From positions 155,757 through 219,756 of the forward strand of contig PALD01000029.1 of assembly GCA_002710685.1 (NCBI GenBank): DNA of 64,000 bases, given 5' to 3'. Positions within the stretch are counted from its first letter, which is position 1. Each line of letters starts with the position of its first letter. Below the pieces are notes generated by a model. It made no database searches. It was not told where the DNA came from and worked only from the letters and a program-made list of their open reading frames with translations. A program made the translations under genes and the position numbers. The DNA comes from Cytophagaceae bacterium. GTDB lineage: Bacteria; Bacteroidota; Bacteroidia; Flavobacteriales; Flavobacteriaceae. Positions 28,335 to 37,400 of this stretch are shown in pieces.

Positions 28335-28736
28335 ATGGAAGCTCAAAAAAACAACCTGGATACCTTTAAAATACTCTACATTATCAAAGGAGTGCTCAAT
28401 TTTCTTATCTCAATCATATTTGTCTTCTATTTCTTTATGGGGCCACTCATGAAGAGCACGGCACAATATGATCCCAGCATGAATGACGCCCCTATTGACC
28501 TATTTTCTGTTATTCAAACCATTGGTGCAGTAGGTTTTATAATCTGTATCATAGCTGGAATCCTCACTTTGATGGCGGGAGTTTACCTGGGCAAGAGAAA
28601 ACACCATACATTTATAATCGTGATTGCCGTACTCAATTGCCTAAGTGGGATTTTGGGCATTCTCCTGGGCATCTTCACAATAATTGAACTTCAAAAACCA
28701 CACGTCAAAGAACTTTTTGTCAAAAATAAAATATAA
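28335..28736 (+). CDS. Small membrane protein, unknown function
   Basis: A 133-aa protein with three strong hydrophobic segments (about 13-36, 57-80 and 90-115) and a basic C-terminus. I recognise no family with confidence. The spacing and Gly-rich last helix (LSGILGILLGIFTI) resemble small DUF4064-like membrane proteins. Its stop codon (28734-28736) falls inside the first half-site of the operator array of the next gene, so the two are probably separate transcripts. Confidence 0.6.
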   Translation: MEAQKNNLDTFKILYIIKGVLNFLISIIFVFYFFMGPLMKSTAQYDPSMNDAPIDLFSVIQTIGAVGFIICIIAGILTLMAGVYLGKRKHHTFIIVIAVLNCLSGILGILLGIFTIIELQKPHVKELFVKNKI

Positions 28737-28811
28737 GCTTTTAAACTTATAAATATAGTTTATAAGTAAAATAGCTTATAAATGCGTTTTATAAGTAAAA
28801 ATGCTTATATT
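28732..28811. promoter_or_regulatory. Operator array upstream of the SatD-like gene
   Basis: Six half-sites follow a fixed rule: TATAAG, 8 bp, CTTATAAA, 5 bp, TTTATAAG, 8 bp, CTTATAAA, 5 bp, TTTATAAG, 8 bp, CTTATA. Two complete perfect inverted repeats lie at 28746-28766 and 28775-28795, centres 29 bp apart. The last half-site overlaps the promoter -7 box. This is what a repressor array looks like; the likely binder is the HTH-bearing product of the gene itself (inference). Confidence 0.75.
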
Positions 28812-28813
28812 TG
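28806..28813 (+). promoter_or_regulatory. -7 element of the SatD-like gene
   Basis: TATATTTG fits TAnnTTTG and ends four bases (TAGT) before the GTG start at 28818. It overlaps the last operator half-site. It shows that an ATG at 28782 cannot be the start, as that lies upstream of the transcript. Confidence 0.6.
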
Positions 28814-28817
28814 TAGT

Positions 28818-29495
28818 GTGAAATATAAAGCAGTCATATCAGGAGATATTATTGCCTATACAAGCCTAGAAGACACCTCAAAGGCCATCCTGGAAAATGG
28901 TTTAAAAGATGTCTTTAATGAGCTAGAAGGGCAGTTCAACACCTATAGCCGCCTAGTAAAAGGTGATTATCTAGAGTGTGTTGCCCCCGTCTCTAGCAAT
29001 TCATTGCGGGTCGCCCTCATCATCAAGACATTTATAAAATCACTACAATTGACCGCTCAAAACAAGCGCCACCGCTATTTTGAAGAGCATGGCCTGCGCA
29101 TGGCAATAGGCTTTGAAGAATTATCAAGATATGACCCAGAGGCAGGTATCATAGATGGAGAGGCCATCTATCTTAGCGGCAGGCTGGTAAGCGAGGCTAG
29201 CACCCACTATAAAAAAAGGGTCATCATCAAGGGGACCCTCATGTTTATCTCAAATGATAAAAGCCTGGATGATAACATAAACACCATTTTCTCACTGCTG
29301 GACCACTTATTCTCAAAAACCACCAAAAAACAAAGCGAGGTCATATACCACAAGCTCTGGGGGCTTTCTGAAGATGAAATAGCGCGTAAACTGGGCACAA
29401 GTCAATCATCGGTCAATCAACATTCTACCGCAGCTGGCTGGAATGCCATTGAAAAAGCTATATTGTACTATGAAACCCTATTAAGCAATTACTAG
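28818..29495 (+). CDS. SatD-like protein with C-terminal HTH
   Basis: The first 150 residues resemble the SatD family (opening VKYKAVISGDIIAYTSL, typical ISGDI start), a domain related to nucleotide-cyclase-type folds. The last 50 residues carry a sigma-region-4-like helix-turn-helix (SEDEIARKLGTSQSSVNQHS). The reading frame opens at an ATG at 28782 inside the operator array, but GTG at 28818 fits the family start and the promoter, giving 225 aa. It is separated by 1 bp from a DUF3307 membrane gene; the two form an operon. SatD takes its name from the streptococcal secretion and acid tolerance locus; the function is unknown. Autoregulation is inferred. Confidence 0.75.
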   Translation: MKYKAVISGDIIAYTSLEDTSKAILENGLKDVFNELEGQFNTYSRLVKGDYLECVAPVSSNSLRVALIIKTFIKSLQLTAQNKRHRYFEEHGLRMAIGFEELSRYDPEAGIIDGEAIYLSGRLVSEASTHYKKRVIIKGTLMFISNDKSLDDNINTIFSLLDHLFSKTTKKQSEVIYHKLWGLSEDEIARKLGTSQSSVNQHSTAAGWNAIEKAILYYETLLSNY

Positions 29496-29496
29496 C

Positions 29497-30213
29497 ATGG
29501 GGATACAACATCTCATCCTTTTACAGCTCATTGCACATTTACTTGCAGATTATAGCTTTCAAAGCAAGAAGATGGCCAACTCAAAAGATAAAAAAGGTTT
29601 CAGGAGCAAGAAGCTTTTATGGCACGTTCTTATCGTGTTTCTATGCCATGCCATCCTGGGGTTCTCCATAGGCTTTGTCCCATTTGCTTTCGCAATAGCG
29701 ATACTGCATTTTTTAATAGATGGCTTAAAGCCAAAGCTCCTCAAAAGCAAACATACTGCCAAGTATGCCTTCTTCATAGACCAGCTTTTACATGCCGTGG
29801 TTTTTGTGGGGTTTTCATACCTCTTTATCAGTATTATGCCATATGAACCCATCGTTGTACTATCATTATTCTCCTTAAAGGTTTTTACCGCGTTTCTCTT
29901 TTGCACCAAGCCGGCCAACATCTTCATAAGGGAAATATTCAATACCTATGACATAAGTTTTGACGGCAAGAAGGATGAAGACCTGCCCAATGCCGGAAGG
30001 CTTATAGGGATTGTAGAACGATGGTTAGTCCTTATTTTTATCATCGTGGGACAGTTTGCCGCGGTGGGGTTTCTCATAGGTGCAAAATCCATTTTACGTT
30101 TCAAGGATTCTGACCATCTCAAAACCGAATATGTCCTCGTGGGCACGCTGCTCAGCTTTGGCTTTGCTGTTTTTATTGGTGTGGCGCTAGAAGGAATTTC
30201 TTTCTTATATTGA
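29497..30213 (+). CDS. DUF3307 membrane protein
   Basis: A 238-aa integral membrane protein with about six or seven hydrophobic segments. The N-terminal motif HLLADYSFQSKKMANSKD followed by HFLIDGLKPK is the DUF3307 signature. DUF3307 genes are repeatedly found next to SatD-like genes, which matches the arrangement here (1 bp after the SatD-like stop). Activity unknown; the conserved His/Asp residues near the membrane surface could bind a metal, which is speculation. Confidence 0.82.
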   Translation: MGIQHLILLQLIAHLLADYSFQSKKMANSKDKKGFRSKKLLWHVLIVFLCHAILGFSIGFVPFAFAIAILHFLIDGLKPKLLKSKHTAKYAFFIDQLLHAVVFVGFSYLFISIMPYEPIVVLSLFSLKVFTAFLFCTKPANIFIREIFNTYDISFDGKKDEDLPNAGRLIGIVERWLVLIFIIVGQFAAVGFLIGAKSILRFKDSDHLKTEYVLVGTLLSFGFAVFIGVALEGISFLY

Positions 30214-30257
30214 TGGTCCATAAAAGACTATTCATTAACACTTAAAATCTACTTTTC

Positions 30258-31751
30258 ATGAGGAAACTGTATTCTCTAGGTTCCCTTGTACTTTTCATCT
30301 CATTTAGTACCCTAAACGCGCAAGATGTAAAAGTACCCGTTGACACTACTATCGTCACTACCCACAGTGCAACAATCAAGGGAAAGAACATTCCATATAC
30401 AGCGACCACAGGGTTTCAACCGGTATGGGACGAGCAAGGTAAACCCGTGGCAACACTCAACTACACCTTTTACCAGCGCAGCGATATCAAGAACAAGGAA
30501 AATAGACCACTTGTCATAAGTTTTAACGGTGGTCCTGGCTCAGCCTCGGTATGGATGCACATTGCCTACACGGGGCCCCGCGTGCTCAAGATAGATGATG
30601 AGGGTTTCCCTGTACAACCTTATGGCATGAAGGACAACCCTAACTCAATTCTTGACATGGCTGATGTGGTTTATGTAAACCCAGTAAACACGGGGTATAG
30701 CAGGATGTTGCCTAACAAAGATGGTGACATGCCAGATAAGAAAATGTTCTTTGGCGTCAATGCAGATATTGAGTACCTCGCCGGCTGGATAAGAACTTTT
30801 GTGACTCGCTATAATAGATGGCTTTCGCCAAAATTCCTCATCGGGGAAAGCTATGGCACCACGAGGGTTTCTGGACTTGCAAATGCTCTTCAAGGTGGCG
30901 AATGGATGTACCTCAATGGTGTGATCCTGGTATCTCCCACAGAGCTGGGCTTTGAATTTGAAGGCCCTGTGGAAATTGCAAACCGCCTGCCCTATTTCGC
31001 GGCAGCGGCATGGTATCATAACAAGCTACCTGCGGCATTACAATCTAAGGACCTAGATGTTCTCTTGCCAGAGGTTGAAGCATATGCCTTCAATACACTT
31101 CTCCCAGCACTTGCAAAGGGAGGTTTTCTTGAAAAAAGCGAGCGCGATGCCATCATTGAAAAAATGGCATATTACTCAGGGCTTTCTAAAGAAACCATAG
31201 ACCAGAACAACCTGGCCGTACCCTTTAATTACTATTGGAAAGACCTCTTAAGAGATGAGGGATTTACCATAGGAAGACTAGATTCTAGGTACAGGGGGCA
31301 AGATGTAACCCTTGCTGGCGACAGGCCAGATTATAACAGTGAACTTACCTCCTGGCTCAATAGCTTTACACCGCCCGTCAATTATTATTTTGCTAATGAA
31401 CTAAATTTTAAATCGGACTTAAAATATAATCTTTTTGGCCCGGTACATCCATGGGACCGTGGCAACAATCATGCTGGCGCGGACTTGCGCGAGGCCATGA
31501 ATACAAATCCTAACCTTCACGTGATGGTGCAAAGTGGATATTTTGACGGAGCTTGTACATACTTTAATGCAAAGTATATTATGGGGCAGATAAATGCCAA
31601 TGGCAAACTGGATGACCGCATGAGCTTTAAAGGATATCGCAGTGGCCACATGATGTATTTAAGGGCAGAAGACTTAAAATCTGCTAATGATGACATCAGG
31701 GATTTTATTACAAATGCCATTGAGGGAATTGAAAATGGAGCCAAGTTTTAA
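30258..31751 (+). CDS. Secreted S10 serine carboxypeptidase-like protein
   Basis: A 497-aa protein with a signal peptide (ends NAQ, residue 22), expected in the periplasm or outside. It has the alpha/beta-hydrolase fold of peptidase family S10: FNGGPGSAS at 89-97 forms the oxyanion hole, Ser198 lies in GESYGTT, the acid is Asp in GYFDGACT, and the catalytic His is in SGHMMYL near the C-terminus. It should remove C-terminal residues from peptides. Single gene, followed by a strong terminator. Confidence 0.9.
   Translation: MRKLYSLGSLVLFISFSTLNAQDVKVPVDTTIVTTHSATIKGKNIPYTATTGFQPVWDEQGKPVATLNYTFYQRSDIKNKENRPLVISFNGGPGSASVWMHIAYTGPRVLKIDDEGFPVQPYGMKDNPNSILDMADVVYVNPVNTGYSRMLPNKDGDMPDKKMFFGVNADIEYLAGWIRTFVTRYNRWLSPKFLIGESYGTTRVSGLANALQGGEWMYLNGVILVSPTELGFEFEGPVEIANRLPYFAAAAWYHNKLPAALQSKDLDVLLPEVEAYAFNTLLPALAKGGFLEKSERDAIIEKMAYYSGLSKETIDQNNLAVPFNYYWKDLLRDEGFTIGRLDSRYRGQDVTLAGDRPDYNSELTSWLNSFTPPVNYYFANELNFKSDLKYNLFGPVHPWDRGNNHAGADLREAMNTNPNLHVMVQSGYFDGACTYFNAKYIMGQINANGKLDDRMSFKGYRSGHMMYLRAEDLKSANDDIRDFITNAIEGIENGAKF
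30819..30833. repeat. Dispersed palindrome TGGCTTTCGCCAAAA in S10 gene
   Basis: An in-frame copy of the GGCTTTCGCC subtype (coding for part of WLSPK). The same core occurs at 10849, 12424, 15898, 42872 and 54727. Confidence 0.6.
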
Positions 31752-31781
31752 GAATTTTAATCGCTAGGCCTACTCTATTAT

Positions 31782-31812
31782 AAAATGCAACCTTAAAAGG
31801 TTGCATTTTTTT
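31782..31812 (+). terminator. Intrinsic terminator of the S10 gene
   Basis: Eleven-bp stem AAAATGCAACC/GGTTGCATTTT with a TTAAAA loop and seven T at the end. Confidence 0.9.
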
Positions 31813-31826
31813 AATGTGTAATCTTT

Positions 31827-31842
31827 TTTGGCTGCAGCCAAA
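31827..31842. repeat. Perfect palindrome TTTGGCTGCAGCCAAA
   Basis: A 16-bp perfect palindrome between the S10 terminator and the HAD hydrolase gene. The same core forms the centre of the 22-bp palindrome at 59391-59412. Confidence 0.75.
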
Positions 31843-31862
31843 TAAACTATTTTCGCCTGTAT

Positions 31863-32681
31863 ATGAAACTACAAGATGTAAAGCTCGTCATCAGCGATAT
31901 GGATGGTACCCTGCTCAATAAGGATGACAAGGTAAGCGATGATTTTTTTAAGCTTGAGCGTGAACTGCGTGACCTGGGCGTACAGTTTGTCGCGGCAAGT
32001 GGGAGACAATTTTATAGCATACAGGATAAGCTGGCCTTGATAAAGGATGACATTTATATAGTTGCTGAAAATGGTGCCTATGTGAGACATCAAGAAGAAG
32101 AAATCATGGTTAAGCACCTCAATATGGAGGCTTGTAAGAATTTCATAGAAATAGCCCGTACCATTGATGATGCGCACATCGTGCTCTGTGGAAAAAAACA
32201 TGGCTATGTCGAGGACAAGAATGAAGATTTTCTAGAGCATTTTAAGGAGTATTATCAAGACTACCGCAGGGTTGACGACCTTACCCAGGTTACAGATGAT
32301 GAATTTTTAAAAGTTGCTATTTATAGTTTTGGTAGTTCACGGGAAACAACATTTCCTGCTTTTAAAAAATATGGGGAGAACTTCAAGGTCAAGGTTTCTG
32401 GGCAGAACTGGCTCGATATATCCAGCCTGGATACTGATAAAGGTAGTGCCATCGCTCATTTACAAGAAATTTTAAATGTAAGACAAGAGGAAACCATGGT
32501 TTTTGGCGATTATGACAATGATATCGAGATGTTATCTAGGGCAAAGTATAGCTATGCCATGGCAAATGCCAGCACCGCAGTAAAGGAAGTCGCAAATTTT
32601 GAAACCCGCAGCAACAATGAACGCGGCGTAGAAACGGTACTTGAGCAATTGCTTAAAGCAAAAAAATCAATTACCCAGTAA
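31863..32681 (+). CDS. Cof-type HAD-IIB phosphatase
   Basis: A 272-aa cytosolic sugar-phosphate or nucleotide phosphatase of the Cof/HAD-IIB family. Motif I is SDMDGTLLN with nucleophile Asp12 and acid Asp14, motif II is in FVAASGRQ, and the metal motif is FGDYDNDIEML near residue 216. The IIB cap lies between. Substrate unknown. Its 3' end overlaps the convergent YjbQ gene by 15 bp. A degenerate -7 box (TATTTTCG) lies seven bases before the ATG. Confidence 0.9.
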   Translation: MKLQDVKLVISDMDGTLLNKDDKVSDDFFKLERELRDLGVQFVAASGRQFYSIQDKLALIKDDIYIVAENGAYVRHQEEEIMVKHLNMEACKNFIEIARTIDDAHIVLCGKKHGYVEDKNEDFLEHFKEYYQDYRRVDDLTQVTDDEFLKVAIYSFGSSRETTFPAFKKYGENFKVKVSGQNWLDISSLDTDKGSAIAHLQEILNVRQEETMVFGDYDNDIEMLSRAKYSYAMANASTAVKEVANFETRSNNERGVETVLEQLLKAKKSITQ

Positions 32682-33092
32682 GGTCACCACAACGCTCCTT
32701 GCACCGCCATAATCCCTATGCTCGCATAAATAAATTCCCTGCCAAGTGCCCAGGTTTAGACGACCATTAGTAACCGGGATTTGCACAGATGCTCCAAGTA
32801 AAGAAGCCTTGATATGAGCGGGCATATCATCACTACCCTCGTAATCGTGTTTATAATAGGGTTGGTCTTCTGGCACCATGATATTAAAATGACTTTCAAA
32901 ATCCATGCGCACCGTGGGGTCTGCATTCTCATTGATGGTCAACCCGGCAGACGTGTGCTTGATGAACACCTGCAACATACCTATCTCCACTTCTTGAATC
33001 TGCGGTAGCGCACTTATGATTTCACGTGTGATCAAATGAAAGCCCCGGCTTCTGGCAGTAAGGGTTATTTCTTTTTGAAAATACATACTCAT
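32667..33092 (-). CDS. YjbQ/UPF0047 family protein
   Basis: A 141-aa protein of the YjbQ family (secondary thiamine-phosphate synthase). Family marks are ITREIISALP, VFIKHTSAGLTINENADPTVR (near 45-65), HIKASLLGASVQIPV, and GTWQGIYLCEHRD near the end, with the conserved His/Glu/Asp residues in place. The frame runs 23 codons further upstream; MSMYFQKE is chosen from the family's usual start, with MYFQKE also possible. It overlaps the end of the HAD gene tail-to-tail. Confidence 0.88.
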   Translation of the reverse strand: MSMYFQKEITLTARSRGFHLITREIISALPQIQEVEIGMLQVFIKHTSAGLTINENADPTVRMDFESHFNIMVPEDQPYYKHDYEGSDDMPAHIKASLLGASVQIPVTNGRLNLGTWQGIYLCEHRDYGGARSVVVTLLGN

Positions 33093-33161
33093 GGCAAGAA
33101 CAGGTTTTATCTGAATAAGAGTGCTTAAATTTACTCTAATAATCATACTTAGAAAACGCAA

Positions 33162-34181
33162 ATGGGAGCCATTAAAAAAATATCACAGCTAGGTCCACAA
33201 TGGGAAACCGCAGATCCATTCTTATTTTGTGCATTCCACAATGACAAATACCCTAAAGGCAATGGCTCCCTAGGCCCAGATGCCCCCCTTGCAGGACGGT
33301 TGATAGGCCAGGATTTTCAACAACAGGATGGGTGGGCCATGTACCATGGAAGGAAAGTACCCGGGTTTCCCGCACATCCCCACATGGGCTTTGAGACGGT
33401 TACCCTTGCAGAAACGGGGTATGTGGACCACTCTGATTCACTGGGGGCCGCAGGACGTTTTGGCAATGGTGATGTACAGTGGATGACCGCCGGCAAGGGC
33501 GTGCAGCACAGTGAGATGTTTCCTTTGGTGAAGACCGATGAAGAAAACCCATTACTGTTGTTTCAGATCTGGTTGAACCTTCCGGCAAAAAGCAAAAAGG
33601 TAGAACCACATTTCAGCATGTTTTGGAGCGGTAAAATACCTACGGTAAAAAAACAGGACGCTGCTGGAAAATCCATGAAGATCAAACTTATTGCGGGAGA
33701 TTATGGCGATGTCAAAGCCCCCACCCCCCCACCTGACTCCTGGGCCGCAGACCCCAAAAACGAAGTGGCCATCTGGCTCATAGACCTTGAGGCCGGTGCT
33801 CAATTCTCACTTGACGCACTCACCGGCAACACTAACCGTTCGCTCTATTTCTTTGAGGGCGACACCATAACCACCGAAGGATTTGAAGTTCCTCCCCTCC
33901 ACAGGTTGATACTGGATGCCGGCGAATCTTTTACCCTTATAAATGGAGCTTCCCCAGCCAGGTTCTTGCTCCTACAGGGCAATCCCATCAATGAGTCCGT
34001 GGTCAAGCATGGCCCTTTTGTTGCAAATTCAAGGGCAGATATTGAAGAAGGGTTTTTACGCTTTCGCGAAAATGAATTTGGGGGATGGCCATGGCCCACA
34101 CACGAGCATACACACGAAGCAGGTTCAGGAAGGTTTGCAAAATTTCCTGATGGAAGGATGGAATACCCATCACAAGATTGA
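33162..34181 (+). CDS. Pirin family protein
   Basis: A 339-aa bicupin of the pirin family. The N-terminal cupin has the metal motif HPHMGFETVT (near 70-79), HSD, and GVQHSEMFP near 118-126, which together give the usual three His and one Glu. The C-terminal cupin is present and ends GWPWPTHEHTHEAGSGRFAKFPDG. Some pirins act as quercetin 2,3-dioxygenases, others in redox regulation. Cytosolic; single gene divergent from the YjbQ gene. A palindrome (34057-34072) encodes the LRFREN segment. Confidence 0.9.
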   Translation: MGAIKKISQLGPQWETADPFLFCAFHNDKYPKGNGSLGPDAPLAGRLIGQDFQQQDGWAMYHGRKVPGFPAHPHMGFETVTLAETGYVDHSDSLGAAGRFGNGDVQWMTAGKGVQHSEMFPLVKTDEENPLLLFQIWLNLPAKSKKVEPHFSMFWSGKIPTVKKQDAAGKSMKIKLIAGDYGDVKAPTPPPDSWAADPKNEVAIWLIDLEAGAQFSLDALTGNTNRSLYFFEGDTITTEGFEVPPLHRLILDAGESFTLINGASPARFLLLQGNPINESVVKHGPFVANSRADIEEGFLRFRENEFGGWPWPTHEHTHEAGSGRFAKFPDGRMEYPSQD

Positions 34182-34480
34182 GCAATGCAGAATAGGCTAT
34201 TACCCCTGTAGAACATGACATGCTCAACAACAGGTATTTACACAGGGAGTCTACTTACCATATAGCTTAATCCAAACTGCAAAATTGTTTTCTTAAGACC
34301 ACGATCATGCTTTAGATAGAATTTTTTGAACACTTTATCGGATATTTTAACAAAATATCTTAAATTTTTTCTTAAAAATTCAAAATCATATACTATTTTG
34401 CAGCACAATAACTTTCAAACCCCAACGACCTATTAAACCCTTTCACCCCAAACCTTTTTCCCTATTTAAACATAGTTTAT
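34182..34480. other. Intergenic region, nothing recognised
   Basis: About 300 bp ahead of the giant T9SS gene. It is AT-rich, especially after 34310. I see no coding frame, terminator-like hairpin or exact TAnnTTTG box. Confidence 0.5.
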
Positions 34481-37400
34481 ATGATAAAAAACTTTACTCG
34501 AGATAAAGTTCAATACCTGCTATTGGCTTTTTTTATGGGATTTTTATCTTTTTCGGCGCAAGCCCAATGTGCCGGAGACGATGCTTCCCTGACCGTATGT
34601 GACAAGCCCTCAAATCAATTTATTGATTTATATGGCTTGCTGGGACCCAATGCCCTCCCCGGGGGTACATGGACTGACAATGACTCTTCTGGAGGTCTTG
34701 ATGAAAATACCGGCCAGCTCAACACCTTTGCCATCAATATAGGTGGTACGTTTTCTTATACCTATACGGTTACGGGAAATGCAGGGTGTACTGATAACTC
34801 CTCAAACGTTAATATTACACTAGCTTCTTACGCCGGGACAAGCAATGGTGATGCCGTGGCGTGTAGCGATGACGGCAATGTCAACTTATTTCAATTTACC
34901 GGTGGTAATCCCAGCCCTACCTTAGATGGTACCTGGACCTCATCAAACGCTCCGGCAGGTTCACTGGATGATTTTATTTTTAATGCCGTCATGGCGGGCC
35001 CGGGAACCTATGATTTTACATATACCGTACCTGCACAGGGTACATGCCCGGCAAGTAGCAGCTCGGTACAAGTCAGGGTCTTTAGAAGGCCAGAAAGCGG
35101 TACCGCCGTACAGCAGGTATTCTGTGAGACAGATGACCTTTCATCATTTACAAACCTCGATTTGCGCAATATCCTGATGGGCGAAGATGGAGGGGGTATG
35201 TGGATGGATACTTCGGGAACGGGTGAAATTTCTTCCGTTAACGATTCCATGATCAATGTGGAGAACATCAGGGATACCTTTGGCCCGGGGACCTATATTT
35301 TTACCTACAGGGTAAATCCACTCAACCCTGCATGTGCTCCAGCTTCTACTAACGTCCCCATAATTATTGAGGATGTACTGGATTTTAATGCTGCTACATT
35401 GACCATTACACAGCCTGAAGATGGTATTTGTGCGGGAGAACTCCCTATTGTGGTTTACGCACAACTCCTTACCAATACGCCAAACATACCAGATGGTGAT
35501 TATGAACTGACGTACACGGTTAACCCATCGCCTAATGTGGGCACACAGACAACAACAATAACCCTTAGCGGTGGTGAAGCAAATTTTGAACTGGATTCAT
35601 CATTTTTTAATGGTCCTGGCGAGGTTACCGTAGAAATCACTGAAATAATAGACCCAAACACCACTAATACCTGTCCAGTCGAAATCCCACTATTGGTGGA
35701 TACATTTGACATTTACAACATGCCAGACCCCAGTGATACGCAGGTAGTGGTCAATGAACCCATTTGCCTTAATGAAGGTGCAAATTTTGTGATAAATGAT
35801 GCCGGTACCACGACAACCATTGAGCTTGAAGATGGCGATTATGATGTTGCATATACCCTTGACGGCCCCGGAGGTATGGCAACGTACATTAAGACTGCGA
35901 CCGTGACCGGTGGCATGGCTACTATTGATATCGCTTCAAGCGAAATAGCCACAGATGGAGATTACACCATCACGATAACCTCGTTCACATCAATTTATGG
36001 CTGTGAGACGGCAACCTCCTTAACCGATGAATTTGTTGTCTACCCATTGCCTGATGCGCAAAACATAACTGTATCAATCGATGACACCTGTGAGGATGAA
36101 ACCATTACTGTAACCATCAATGACCCAGATATGGGCCTGGGTGATGGAGATTTTACCATTGAGTATGAAATCGCGGGAGCAATAAACCTGGCAGGGGGAT
36201 CTGAGACGGTTGCTTTCACTGCGGGAACAGGTACTTTCAATCTTCCCGAAGCAATATTGACCAATGGTGCTTCAACCTTCACCATTACCAATATCAGCAA
36301 TAGCTCAACGGGCTGTACGGCCATCAACCAAACTGCCCCCCAGGTGAGTTTTACCATTTATGGCAATCCAGATTTGACAGGTTCTACCTTATCGGTGGCA
36401 GATACCTGCCAGGATCAACCTACCATGGTTACCCTTGTGGATTCAATAGATAATATCCCTGACGGGGAATATGAAATCACGTACACGCTGGGATCAGGAA
36501 CTCAAGATGTCATGGCTGTAACCACGGCAACAAATGGCACACTTGCTTTTGAAATTTCGGCGGAAGCCGCATCGACCCCGGGAAGTGTAACGTTGACCAT
36601 TACAGGTTTTGTACGCACGGGACCCGCATGTGCCGCCACGGCGGGCTTGCCGCTCTCCACAATGTATGAAATCATCCCCACCCCCATTCTTGATGATGCA
36701 AGCATCAATGTTGCAGATGTGTGCTCTGGTGGTGATGCCACCGTTCAAATAAGCGGTGCGGGCCTGATGGATGGAACGTATGAGATCACCTATGGTGTGA
36801 GCGGTGCAAATTCAATTACCAATGCTACTGAAAATGTTGTTTTTGCCGGGGGCACGGCGAGTTTCATGCTTTTGTCCGCCAGTATTCCCAATACCGGGGA
36901 AATGACAATCGATGTTTCGGGAGTTGTTGAGTTAAATTCTGCAAACGCCTGTACTGCAACAGTCACGGGCTTAACGACCACATTTACCAACAACCCAGAG
37001 CCAGACTTGAGTTCTACACAGGTTACCGCTATTGAAACGGTATGCTATGGTGACAATGGTACCGTGTTCATCACTGATCCTGATGGCAACCTTGTTGATG
37101 GGGAATATATCATCAATTATGCGCTGTCTGGTGCCAATGTGGCTACCGCCCTTTCAGAAACGATAAACGTGGTAGATGGCTCCTCGAGCATTAGTATTGA
37201 TGCTGCTTTATTACCCAATACAGGGACAACCACTGTTACACTTGAATCTGTTGTGGATGCCCTTAGCGGATGTACATCCACCACTTTGCCAGCAGCTGTT
37301 GACTTTACCGTGGCTTCAAATCCAGATATGGCTTCGGCACAAGTGAGTGTTGCTGATTTTTGTTTTGGTGAAAACTATATGGCAACCTTGACCGCGCCCA

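Noticed and set aside
28782..28817. ATG start at 28782 for the SatD-like gene
   Set aside because: It lies inside the operator array and upstream of the -7 box; the GTG at 28818 matches the family N-terminus.
34182..34480. Possible RNA gene ahead of the giant T9SS gene
   Set aside because: No stable long hairpin, no promoter box and no compositional shift that would support one.
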